DNA from: Bacteroidales bacterium
GTDB lineage: Bacteria; Bacteroidota; Bacteroidia; Bacteroidales; Paludibacteraceae
DNA length: 7,088 bases
Reading direction: 5' to 3'
Assembly: GCA_900768725.1 (NCBI GenBank)
Contig: CAAGDU010000011.1
Location: forward strand, 1-7,088
The notes under the pieces are model-generated. The model was given only the letters and a program-made list of their open reading frames with translations, had not been told where the DNA came from and ran no database searches. Shown here in pieces: positions 1 to 5,860 of this stretch. Every line of letters starts with the position of its first letter. Position 1 is the first letter of the stretch. The position numbers and the translations under genes are program-made.

Positions 1-12
1 CGAAGGGACTTT

Positions 13-1272
13 TTACCACTCCCTCTTGTCGAACATCGGTTGGGTGGCAAGCATGTAGAGGGATATAAGAGGCAAGCAAATATCGTACCATACTACCGAA
101 AGCCCGAACATCCGCTGTCCCATTCGATAAGCAGAGAGGTCTATCACCAGCAGTTGTGTTATCAGCCTGAGCATAAAGAGCAACGCCGTGCCTCCTATCA
201 GCCACGCCCCTAACTCCACGGTGGTGATAGACATGCTTTCGGTCAGCGTGCCTCCGCCCAGCAGCCAACCGCCAATGGCGAACAGCGCAATACAAAGCAG
301 GTAGAACAGTCCCCGCGTGAAAGGCTCCATGAAAAGGCGCACTTTGCTCCCTATGCGATAACGTGGCGATACGCTCAGGTGGCGTCGTTTCTGTCGCAGC
401 CATGCTTTGAGGGAGACCTCCGGCATGGACCATGTGATACTCTCCGGCGAGCATACCACCGCAGTATTGGTTTTGGTAGCCATCTTATTAACGAGCAGGT
501 CATCATCTCCCGCCCGCAGCGTCATCAGGTTGGAGAAACCGCCGCAACGGAAAAACGCTTCTTTGCGGTAAGCGAGGTTGCGACCTACCCCCATATACGG
601 ATGTCCGCAAACTGCCGCGCCTAAATAGTACAAACCGTTGAACAAGGTGTCAAACTGTATCAGTCTGTTCAATGCGCTCTTCTCTTGGAAATATGCCCCA
701 AAGCCCAATACGATATCCGTCTTGGGGTTGCTGAATCCGCTCATCATCTCGCTTATCCACCTCGGAGACTCGGGGCGGCAGTCAGCATCGGTCAGCAGCA
801 GGTAGTCGTATTTAGCGGCCTTTGCGCCCAGCGTCAGGGCTAACTTCTTGCTACTCCCTACGCGGGCATTCTTCGGCACGAAGGTCATGCGCACGCGGCT
901 GTCCAGATTCACATACCGCTCTATCACCTCGCGCGTACCGTCTTCCGATTCATCGTCCACCACAATCACTTCGTATAGGGGATAGTCTTGCACGAGGAGC
1001 GTTTGCAGATAATGTTCAAGGTTGAACTTCTCATTGCGCGCGCAGACAATCACTGAGCAACCTTTTTCAATTTGAAAATCCCGACAGGTCGGGACAAGTT
1101 TTGAAAATTTGGAAATTTGAAAATTATCTGCTGACTCGGCAGCCGTGTGCTCTTTCTTTTTCCTCCGCATAGCCCGCAGTGCACCAGTCATGTAGCGCAT
1201 ATAAAAATAGAGTTGTGCGACAAAGACAAGCACAAAGACCCCCGTCAAACAATATATAAGGTAGATATTCAT
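13..1272 (-). CDS. Membrane-anchored family 2 glycosyltransferase
   Basis: A 419-residue inverting-type GT-A glycosyltransferase, expected to transfer a sugar from a nucleotide-sugar at the inner face of the inner membrane; donor and acceptor cannot be told from the sequence. One membrane segment lies at about residues 4-24. The catalytic domain starts at SVIVCARNE (about 73-81), with VVDDESEDGT (104-113), the metal-binding DxD as TDADC (161-165), GDDDLL (255-260) and QKRRH (294-298), a variant of the QxxRW motif. About three more membrane segments follow (roughly 320-340, 352-372, 390-412). Residues 50-70 form an odd insert between the basic linker and the GT domain, encoded by a palindrome with AT-rich repeats. 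The ATG directly follows the TAA of the upstream gene (TAAATG), so translation is probably coupled. The family assignment is firm; the substrate is unknown. Confidence 0.9.
   Translation of the reverse strand: MNIYLIYCLTGVFVLVFVAQLYFYMRYMTGALRAMRRKKKEHTAAESADNFQISKFSKLVPTCRDFQIEKGCSVIVCARNEKFNLEHYLQTLLVQDYPLYEVIVVDDESEDGTREVIERYVNLDSRVRMTFVPKNARVGSSKKLALTLGAKAAKYDYLLLTDADCRPESPRWISEMMSGFSNPKTDIVLGFGAYFQEKSALNRLIQFDTLFNGLYYLGAAVCGHPYMGVGRNLAYRKEAFFRCGGFSNLMTLRAGDDDLLVNKMATKTNTAVVCSPESITWSMPEVSLKAWLRQKRRHLSVSPRYRIGSKVRLFMEPFTRGLFYLLCIALFAIGGWLLGGGTLTESMSITTVELGAWLIGGTALLFMLRLITQLLVIDLSAYRMGQRMFGLSVVWYDICLPLISLYMLATQPMFDKREW
1069..1123 (-). repeat. Palindrome with AT-rich direct repeats inside a coding gene
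   Basis: The palindrome TCCCGACAGGTCGGGA lies at 1079-1094. It is flanked by exact 10-bp direct repeats AATTTGAAAA at 1069-1078 and 1114-1123, with a further near copy (TTTTGAAAATTT) at about 1100-1111. The two direct repeats are 45 bp apart, a multiple of three, so the reading frame is kept. They encode FQI twice (residues 51-53 and 66-68). The same palindrome type recurs at 4852-4867 and 6564-6579. Confidence 0.85.
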
Positions 1273-2223
1273 TTAGTATGCTAATCGAACATTATCCACC
1301 CACAGCACATTGCCATCGTGTCCAACAAACGCCTCGCATTTGCCGGCAGTGAGCATGATGACGATATGGGTGGGCTCCAGTGTCGCGTCCCATCCTTCCT
1401 CTTGAATGGGCACTATCTTTCCCTTGGAGTTCATGGTGCGCATGTTTAGGTTATACCCCATGAAGGGTTCAAACCACGGTTCGGTGGTGATGTCTCCGTA
1501 GTGGATAGGCAGACGATGGTCGTTCACCCACGCGGGCTGGGACTTGGTGAAACGCTCGTAGCCCGTGCCGACACGGATAGCATGCACGTGCCCTTTCTCG
1601 TCCTCCCAGCGGTGTTGCAGATAGACATACGCTTCTGCCTCATCGTGGAGCCCTTGTTGCTTTTTCGGCTTTGCCATACCCTTGGCGTACCATACCCAGT
1701 TTTCCTCGGAGACACGCGCTTTGTAATCGAAGAGCAATGCCGTCGGGCGCTTGGTGAAAGGTACACCGAAGTCGATATTCTGATACGGGTCTTTGGCGGT
1801 GGTGATAGGTTCGATAGTCCGACCGGTGAAGAGCGTACCGGCGGCGAGCACTTGAATATCTATCACGCCGAACACCTGCACGTCCAGCATCGACACATCC
1901 AGTCGGCAGCAGGTGCCTCCGTCCTCGCGGGGCTCGGGATAGACTGTTCCCGCGGCTTTCTCAATGCCAATCACATTGGCATAAGCGTTGCTGCTGCCCC
2001 ACGGGCTGCCGGTCTTGCCGTACTCGAAAGGGGCATTCTCGCGGAGGGTGTCGGTGGGGGCCACGCAGTAGAGCGTCTTGGTCTTGCCGCCCAGCAGTTT
2101 TGACTCTTTGATATACCGCACCGTCCACTGCTCCATATCGCCGAACGGAAACGGCTCAACGGTCTCGGCATAAGCGACGAGAGTAAAGATGGAAATGAAT
2201 AAAACGGGGAGGAGTTTTCGCAT
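1273..2223 (-). CDS. Secreted PCMD-domain-like protein (putative carbohydrate metabolism domain)
   Basis: A 316-residue exported protein. Residues 1-19 form a signal peptide (two basic residues, a hydrophobic core, and AYA before E20), without a lipobox cysteine. The rest looks like a beta-rich extracellular domain. The pattern of IDFGVPFTKRPTALLFDYKA (about 150-169), then THIVIMLTAG (285-294), then a closing GNVLWVDNVRLAY (304-316) resembles the C-terminal PCMD family of Bacteroidetes, whose members are surface or periplasmic proteins of unproven, probably glycan-related, function. I recognise the family by these motifs from memory, so the assignment is moderate. No catalytic residues can be named. 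It abuts the glycosyltransferase with no gap, suggesting a two-gene operon. I found no exact Bacteroidetes -7 box upstream in the 233-bp gap. Confidence 0.7.
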   Translation of the reverse strand: MRKLLPVLFISIFTLVAYAETVEPFPFGDMEQWTVRYIKESKLLGGKTKTLYCVAPTDTLRENAPFEYGKTGSPWGSSNAYANVIGIEKAAGTVYPEPREDGGTCCRLDVSMLDVQVFGVIDIQVLAAGTLFTGRTIEPITTAKDPYQNIDFGVPFTKRPTALLFDYKARVSEENWVWYAKGMAKPKKQQGLHDEAEAYVYLQHRWEDEKGHVHAIRVGTGYERFTKSQPAWVNDHRLPIHYGDITTEPWFEPFMGYNLNMRTMNSKGKIVPIQEEGWDATLEPTHIVIMLTAGKCEAFVGHDGNVLWVDNVRLAY

Positions 2224-2348
2224 AATTTTGTGTTAAGGAATTACATAGTAGTTGACACCTACATCACGTGAGCTGGGAATAATACAAAAACGATCAATAA
2301 TACTTGACAAAAACAAACAAAAACCTTTTTATTCAACAAACATTTTTA

Positions 2349-2380
2349 TTTGACAATTTGACAATTTACTATTTTACAAT
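2349..2380. repeat. Short AT-rich tandem repeat (TTTGACAA units)
   Basis: Two perfect copies of TTTGACAA (2349-2356 and 2357-2364) are followed by degenerate copies (TTTACTA, TTTTACAA). This resembles in style the TTTACGA run at 4801-4847 and the TAGTCAAA run at 5376-5417, though each place uses its own unit. Confidence 0.75.
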
Positions 2381-2383
2381 TAA

Positions 2384-2404
2384 CAAAAACCAAATTAGTT
2401 TTTG
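2384..2404 (-). terminator. Weak inverted repeat, possible terminator of the gltX-esterase unit
   Basis: A perfect 7-bp inverted repeat CAAAAAC / GTTTTTG with a 7-nt loop lies 53 bp beyond the esterase stop codon. The minus-strand 3' arm carries five U residues and the following sequence is U- and A-rich. The stem has only two G-C pairs, so it would be a weak intrinsic terminator at best. The position is right; the strength is doubtful. Confidence 0.3.
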
Positions 2405-2456
2405 AATGCTGAATGTTATTCTCCTAAATTATACTCACATTATTTACATAAGTGCA

Positions 2457-3254
2457 TTACTTTAGGTTGCAAGGGGTTGTGTAGCGCACTTGTCCGCTTT
2501 GACTGATGTACTTCGAAAGGAACTTAATCTTCTGATTGACAATCATCTCAGCGGCTTGGCGACCGATTTCCAATGCGCCAGCCTCGCGGAGGTGGGTATT
2601 ATCTACTTTTCCTTCGGGGAACTTGGTGCATTCTCCGGGTGCCACATTCATGAAATACTCTTTGCTCTGCTCATCGCGCAGACTTTTCACCCATTCAGAG
2701 GAGGTAGCATGTAAGTCAAGCAGGGGTACGTTCATGCGTTTTGCCACGCGGCAAGCGGCTTCGGGATAGGCACCGTGGGTGTCGTAGTATTGCCCTTCCT
2801 TAAAGGAGCGGCGGGAGACCGGGGTACAGAGGATGACCTTGAGGTGTTTTTTCTTCGCCTGCTCAATCATCGTCATGAGGTTTTGCTCATAGTCGTTGAT
2901 ATTGGCATAGCGTTTGGGGTCTTCCTGCTTGGCATCGTTGTGTCCGAATTGGATGATGACGATGTCGTTGCGTTGCGCTCTCTCGAGGACTTCTGCCCAT
3001 CGTCCTTCCGCCATGAAGGACTTGGTGCTACGTCCGTTGCGGGCATGGTTTTGCACGATGATGTCATCGGTGAGATAGGTGGGGAAGAGTTGTCCCCAGC
3101 CGCGTTCAGGCGAGGCTTCCAACTCCTCTTTGTCTGCCATGGTCGAATCACCGACCATGAAGAGGGTAACGGGTTTCTTTCCCGCCGAGAGACATACTAT
3201 ACTTGCCATGATTGCACAGGCTACTGCCATGACTGAATAGATACGTGTTTTCAT
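2457..3254 (-). CDS. Secreted SGNH/GDSL hydrolase, rhamnogalacturonan acetylesterase-like
   Basis: A 265-residue exported esterase expected to remove acetyl groups from a polysaccharide, most likely pectic rhamnogalacturonan (CE12-like). Residues 1-25 form a signal peptide; Cys21 is not in a good lipobox, so the protein is probably soluble. The SGNH blocks are complete: GDSTMA with nucleophile Ser37 (block I), ARNGRST with Gly/Asn at 73-74 (block II), GHND at 104-107 (block III), and DNTHL with Asp218 and His221 (block V). GDSTMA, the long gap and DNTHLREAGA are typical of the rhamnogalacturonan acetylesterase subgroup. The gene begins 6 bp after the gltX stop, so it is probably cotranscribed with it, an unexpected partner. 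No SusC/SusD, pectin lyase or glycosidase genes lie nearby, so the exact substrate is inference. Confidence 0.88.
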   Translation of the reverse strand: MKTRIYSVMAVACAIMASIVCLSAGKKPVTLFMVGDSTMADKEELEASPERGWGQLFPTYLTDDIIVQNHARNGRSTKSFMAEGRWAEVLERAQRNDIVIIQFGHNDAKQEDPKRYANINDYEQNLMTMIEQAKKKHLKVILCTPVSRRSFKEGQYYDTHGAYPEAACRVAKRMNVPLLDLHATSSEWVKSLRDEQSKEYFMNVAPGECTKFPEGKVDNTHLREAGALEIGRQAAEMIVNQKIKFLSKYISQSGQVRYTTPCNLK

Positions 3255-3260
3255 TGCTAT

Positions 3261-4802
3261 TTAGTTTTTAATTGTTTCTAGTGCTACTTTCACGCGGCGG
3301 ATGGTCTCCTCCTTGCCCAAGACGTTGGTGATTTCCCAGATGTGCGGACCCCTTGCGGCGCCGACGAGGCAGATACGAAAGGCGTTCATCACGATACCCA
3401 CGCCGTACTCCTGTTGCGCAATCCAGCCCATAACCGCAGCATCCAGCGCTTCTGCCGACCAGTCGTCCTGCTTCTCCAAGAGGGCAACCAACTCCGTCAT
3501 GTGCTTCGGGCTGTCCTCTTTCCAGCGTTTCTTGAGCGATTTCTCGTCGTACTCAGTGGGGGCTACGAAGAAGAAACTCATCTGCTCCCACAGTTCGCTC
3601 ACGAAGTTCACGCGCTCTTTCACCAGCCCTATGACATGCGGGAGGGCGGCTTTCTGCGCCTCGGTCATGTTGTTTGCTTCATCGGGCATGATTGCCAAGA
3701 ACTCCTCCGCCAACTGCTCGTTGCTGCGCAGTTGGAGGTATTGGTGGTTGAACCACTTGCCTTTCTCGAAGTCGAACTTCGCACCCGACTTGCTCACGCG
3801 CTCTAAGGAGAACTGCGCGATGAGTTCATCCATGGTGTACATCTCTTGATCGCCGGTGTTGTGCCATCCGAGCAGCGCGAGGAAGTTTATCACCGCCTCG
3901 GGGTAGTAGCCGCTCTCGCGATAGCCGCTCGACACCGTGCCGTCTTTCTGATTGTGGAACTCCAGCGGGAACACAGGGAAGCCCAGTCGGTCGCCGTCGC
4001 GCTTGCTCAGTTTGCCGTTCCCATCGGGCTTGAGTAGCAGCGGCAGGTGTGCGAATGCGGGCATGGTATCTTCCCATCCGAAGGCGCGGTAGAGCAGCAC
4101 GTGTAGCGGCGCACTCGGCAACCACTCCTCGCCGCGGATGACATGGCTCACCTCCATCAAGTGGTCGTCCACGATGTTCGCAAGATGGTAGGTAGGCAGG
4201 TCGTCCGCACTCTTGTACAGCACTTTGTCGTCCAGTATGTTCGAGTTGATGACCACCTCTCCGCGAATCAAGTCATGCACATGCACGTCCTCGTCGGGCT
4301 CTACCTTGAAGCGAACCACGTATTTCTCGCCTTGCGCGATGCGTTGCTTCACCTCCTCTGCGGGCAGCGTCAGCGAGTTGCACATCTCCATGCGGGTACG
4401 CGCATCGTATTGGAAATTAGGCACTTCCGCGCGTTTCTTCTCCAACTGCTCAGGGGTATCGAAGGCAATGTACGCATGCCCCGAGTCCAGCAACTGCCTC
4501 ACGTATTGGTGGTAAATCTCCCTGCGCTCGCTCTGGCGATACGGTCCATGCTCGCCCTTGCCGTTGGGGGCATCGAGGCAGATACCCTCGTCTATCTTAA
4601 TACCGAGCCAGTCCAATGCTTCGATGATATACTCCTCCGCCCCGGGCACGAAGCGCGTGGAGTCCGTATCTTCTATACGGAGCAACATATCGCCGCCGTG
4701 CTGGCGGGCAAAGAGATAGTTGTATAAGGCGGTTCTCCCCCCGCCGATATGCAGCGCCCCCGTAGGCGACGGCGCAAAACGAACACGTACACGTCTTTCC
4801 AT
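3261..4802 (-). CDS. gltX: Glutamate--tRNA ligase (glutamyl-tRNA synthetase)
   Basis: A 513-residue class I aminoacyl-tRNA synthetase that joins glutamate to tRNA-Glu using ATP in the cytoplasm. The N-terminal catalytic Rossmann domain carries the HIGH signature as FAPSPTGALHIGG (about 9-21) and the KMSKS loop as KLSKR (264-268), after the typical LRIEDTD (41-47). VSHVIRGEEWLPS (218-230) is also characteristic. The C-terminal helical anticodon-binding part is present and the total length is normal for bacteria. The ATG at 4802 is chosen because the product begins directly with the conserved VRVRFAPSPTG. The start codon lies inside the last unit of an AT-rich tandem repeat, giving an A/T-rich initiation region without an evident Shine-Dalgarno sequence. 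A promoter at 4942-4973 would give a leader of about 130 nt containing two hairpins. Confidence 0.97.
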   Translation of the reverse strand: MERRVRVRFAPSPTGALHIGGGRTALYNYLFARQHGGDMLLRIEDTDSTRFVPGAEEYIIEALDWLGIKIDEGICLDAPNGKGEHGPYRQSERREIYHQYVRQLLDSGHAYIAFDTPEQLEKKRAEVPNFQYDARTRMEMCNSLTLPAEEVKQRIAQGEKYVVRFKVEPDEDVHVHDLIRGEVVINSNILDDKVLYKSADDLPTYHLANIVDDHLMEVSHVIRGEEWLPSAPLHVLLYRAFGWEDTMPAFAHLPLLLKPDGNGKLSKRDGDRLGFPVFPLEFHNQKDGTVSSGYRESGYYPEAVINFLALLGWHNTGDQEMYTMDELIAQFSLERVSKSGAKFDFEKGKWFNHQYLQLRSNEQLAEEFLAIMPDEANNMTEAQKAALPHVIGLVKERVNFVSELWEQMSFFFVAPTEYDEKSLKKRWKEDSPKHMTELVALLEKQDDWSAEALDAAVMGWIAQQEYGVGIVMNAFRICLVGAARGPHIWEITNVLGKEETIRRVKVALETIKN

Positions 4803-4847
4803 TTACGATTTACGATTTACAAATTACAAATTACGATTTATGATTTA
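4801..4847. repeat. AT-rich tandem 7-mer repeat touching the gltX start codon
   Basis: Units of TTTACGA, TTTACAAA and TTTATGA follow one another from the gltX start codon outward. Read on the minus strand the last units are TCGTAAA TCGTAAA TGG, so the repeat itself supplies the bases of the ATG. The whole translation initiation region is therefore repeat sequence, and changes in copy number would change the leader. Confidence 0.8.
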
Positions 4848-4915
4848 TTAGCCCCGACTTGTCGGGATAAATGAAGCGGGCGGGGACGCCCGCGCACCCG
4901 AACGATTTATGATTT
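4833..4915. repeat. Composite element: 14-bp direct repeats around two hairpins
   Basis: ACGATTTATGATTT occurs exactly at 4833-4846 and 4902-4915. Between them lie 55 bp holding a palindrome of the dispersed family at 4852-4867 (CCCGAC TT GTCGGG core at 4853-4866) and a second GC-rich hairpin at 4876-4893 (7-bp stem GCGGGCG / CGCCCGC, 4-nt loop GGGA). The layout looks like an insertion with duplicated flanks, or repeat expansion around a hairpin. It lies in the predicted gltX leader. Confidence 0.8.
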
Positions 4916-4935
4916 TGAGTCAATTTTAACTCAAA
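4914..4935. promoter_or_regulatory. Inverted repeat at the predicted gltX transcript start
   Basis: TTTGAGT (4914-4920) and ACTCAAA (4929-4935) form a perfect 7-bp inverted repeat with an 8-bp A/T spacer. It begins about 7 bp downstream of the gltX -7 box, so it would form either an operator overlapping +1 or a stem-loop at the extreme 5' end of the mRNA. The role is inference; the symmetry is seen directly. Confidence 0.5.
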
Positions 4936-4941
4936 TCGGCG

Positions 4942-4973
4942 CAAAATTACTGCTTTTTTCTCAAATATGCAAA
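4942..4973 (-). promoter_or_regulatory. Predicted Bacteroidetes-type promoter of gltX
   Basis: On the minus strand, TTTG (4973-4970) is followed by 20 bp and TAATTTTG (4949-4942). This matches the known Bacteroidetes -33/-7 consensus (TTTG, about 19-21 bp, TAnnTTTG). Transcription would start near 4938-4933 and serve gltX and probably the esterase behind it. Confidence 0.65.
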
Positions 4974-4984
4974 TTTTCAATTGT

Positions 4985-5025
4985 AAAAATAAATAGGTAA
5001 TAATCATAAAAATAAATAGGTAATA
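4985..5025. repeat. 18-bp direct repeat between divergent promoters
   Basis: AAAAATAAATAGGTAATA occurs exactly at 4985-5002 and 5008-5025, a 23-bp period (about two helical turns). A degenerate partial third copy (AAAAATAGTAAA) follows at 5027-5038, reaching the -33 box of the rightward promoter. It lies between the gltX and umuDC-side promoters, a position suited to a regulator or to UP-like A/T tracts. Confidence 0.75.
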
Positions 5026-5038
5026 GAAAAATAGTAAA

Positions 5039-5074
5039 TTTGTTTGCATATCCCAAAAAATAACCTTACCTTTG
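5039..5074 (+). promoter_or_regulatory. Predicted Bacteroidetes-type promoter reading toward umuDC
   Basis: TTTGTTTG (5039-5046) supplies a -33 box and TACCTTTG (5067-5074) matches the -7 consensus TAnnTTTG exactly, 20 bp after the second TTTG. The start of transcription would fall near 5078-5082, at or just before the ATG at 5083. A message from here would be nearly leaderless for the broken esterase frame and would carry about 340 nt ahead of umuD. Confidence 0.65.
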
Positions 5075-5082
5075 CCGACGAT

Positions 5083-5357
5083 ATGACAAAGTTCTTCATC
5101 CTTTTCGTGGCATCGCTATGCTTGCAGCGCGTTTTCGCTTACACAGTGGACACGCTCCCCAATGTATTTGCCTCTCTGACAGCGGGAAACATGCCTATGT
5201 CTATCATGGCATCCCTTATGCTCATGCCGACCGCCTACAGCCGCCTGTGCTCAAGCCGTGGGATCGCGGCTGGTGTCTCGGCGATGTAACATGGCAGGAA
5301 CTCCAACCCCTCCGAGCCGATTTCTCACACCGCCTCGCCGCTTGGATTCGACGATAA
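5083..5357 (+). pseudogene. Truncated, frameshifted N-terminal remnant of a type B carboxylesterase
   Basis: From the ATG at 5083 the frame encodes a good signal peptide (MTKFFILFVA..., cleavage after VFA, about residue 19), then turns into a methionine- and serine-rich stretch ending at 5289. From about 5165 the -1 frame carries the sensible protein instead: CLSDSGKHAYVYH, GIPYAHADRLQPP, then LKPW and GDVTWQ, ending at a stop at 5357. GIPYAxADRxxPPxxxxPW followed by a GD(V)xxQ segment is typical of the N-terminus of carboxylesterase type B (COesterase) proteins, which usually run to about 500 residues. One base appears to be missing near 5160-5175 and the catalytic serine region and all the rest are absent. 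I recognise the motif from memory, so the family call is moderate; the frame switch is seen directly. An alternative is a programmed -1 shift, but no convincing slippery site is present. Confidence 0.55.
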
Positions 5358-5375
5358 TACGGTTGTTCAACGATG

Positions 5376-5417
5376 TAGTCAAAAATAGTCAAATAATAAA
5401 TAGTCAAATGGTCAAAT
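5376..5417 (+). repeat. AT-rich repeat (TAGTCAAA units) directly upstream of umuD
   Basis: TAGTCAAA begins at 5376, 5386 and 5401, and a TGGTCAAA copy begins at 5409, six bases before the umuD start codon at 5423. The last copies create ATG GTC AAA TAG (5408-5419), a three-codon minimal ORF immediately ahead of umuD. There is no evident Shine-Dalgarno sequence. Confidence 0.75.
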
Positions 5418-5422
5418 AGAAT

Positions 5423-5860
5423 ATGGCTCACATTTCATCACTAACGTCTGCCGACCAAGAGGCGTTACTTCTTGAGTTTGTGCAGGAAATCCACGCAGGT
5501 TTTCCCTCGCCCGCTGCCGACCATGCGGGCGAGCGGATAGACCTTGTCCGCGAACTCTCCTCGCACCCCGAGACCACGTTCTACGCCCGTGTGTCGGGCG
5601 ACAGCATGCACGATGCAGGGATGTTCGACGGCGACATCATTGTCATCGACAAGTCGCTCGAGCCCCACAACGGCGACATCATCATTGCCGCCGTTGATGG
5701 AGAGTTCACCGTCAAGGAGTTCCGCCGAGACGAAGACAACAAAGGCGGCTGGCTCATACCGCACAATCCCGCTTTCCAACCCATCCGCGTTACGGCGGAG
5801 AATAACTTCTCCGTGTGGGGCGTAGTTACCCACTGCATTCACAAGACCCGCCGCTTCTAA
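5423..5860 (+). CDS. umuD: UmuD-like autoproteolytic subunit of translesion polymerase V (S24 peptidase)
   Basis: A 145-residue homologue of UmuD, which cleaves itself after DNA damage; UmuD' dimers then join UmuC as a translesion DNA polymerase. GFPSPAAD (26-33) and ERIDL (37-41) match E. coli UmuD closely, placing the self-cleavage site at Ala25-Gly26 (Cys-Gly in E. coli, Ala-Gly as in LexA). The nucleophile is Ser61 in SGDSM (58-62) and the general base is Lys98 in DGEFTVKEF (92-100), both in the expected places. There is no DNA-binding domain, so it is not LexA. The length is normal (139 in E. coli). The stop codon overlaps the umuC start by one base. I did not recognise a LexA-type operator upstream. 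Confidence 0.95.
   Translation: MAHISSLTSADQEALLLEFVQEIHAGFPSPAADHAGERIDLVRELSSHPETTFYARVSGDSMHDAGMFDGDIIVIDKSLEPHNGDIIIAAVDGEFTVKEFRRDEDNKGGWLIPHNPAFQPIRVTAENNFSVWGVVTHCIHKTRRF

Larger units (their letters stand above)
2224..2456. other. AT-rich intergenic region between esterase end and PCMD gene start
   Basis: This 233-bp gap holds the end of the gltX-esterase unit and must hold any separate promoter of the PCMD-glycosyltransferase pair. I see a run of 8-mer AT repeats and one 7-bp inverted repeat (both listed separately). No exact TAnnTTTG box is present in the needed orientation. No ORF, tRNA or other RNA gene was recognised. Confidence 0.6.

Noticed and set aside
1501..2103. A 200-codon open frame antisense to the PCMD-like gene
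   Set aside because: It mirrors a well-supported gene on the other strand, has no recognisable motif, and arises from the GC-rich wobble positions of that gene.
2349..2380. CRISPR or other array from the AT-rich repeats
   Set aside because: The units are 7-9 bp and directly adjacent, without spacers, and no cas genes are present.
13..3254. A polysaccharide utilisation locus
   Set aside because: Only an esterase and a PCMD-like protein fit; there is no SusC/SusD pair, sensor-regulator or glycoside hydrolase in the window.
4852..4893. The two GC-rich hairpins as rho-independent terminators
   Set aside because: Neither is followed by a U tract on either strand, and both lie upstream of gltX rather than at a gene end.
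5044..5082. A TTG start at 5044 for the signal-peptide ORF
   Set aside because: It overlaps the predicted -33 box and spacer, so it would not be transcribed; the ATG at 5083 starts directly at a normal signal peptide.
5118..5357. A stand-alone 79-residue gene starting at the internal ATG 5118
   Set aside because: Its first residues (MLAARFRLHSGHAPQ) are the out-of-frame reading of a convincing signal peptide, and only the later part resembles a protein. A frameshifted relic explains both frames better.
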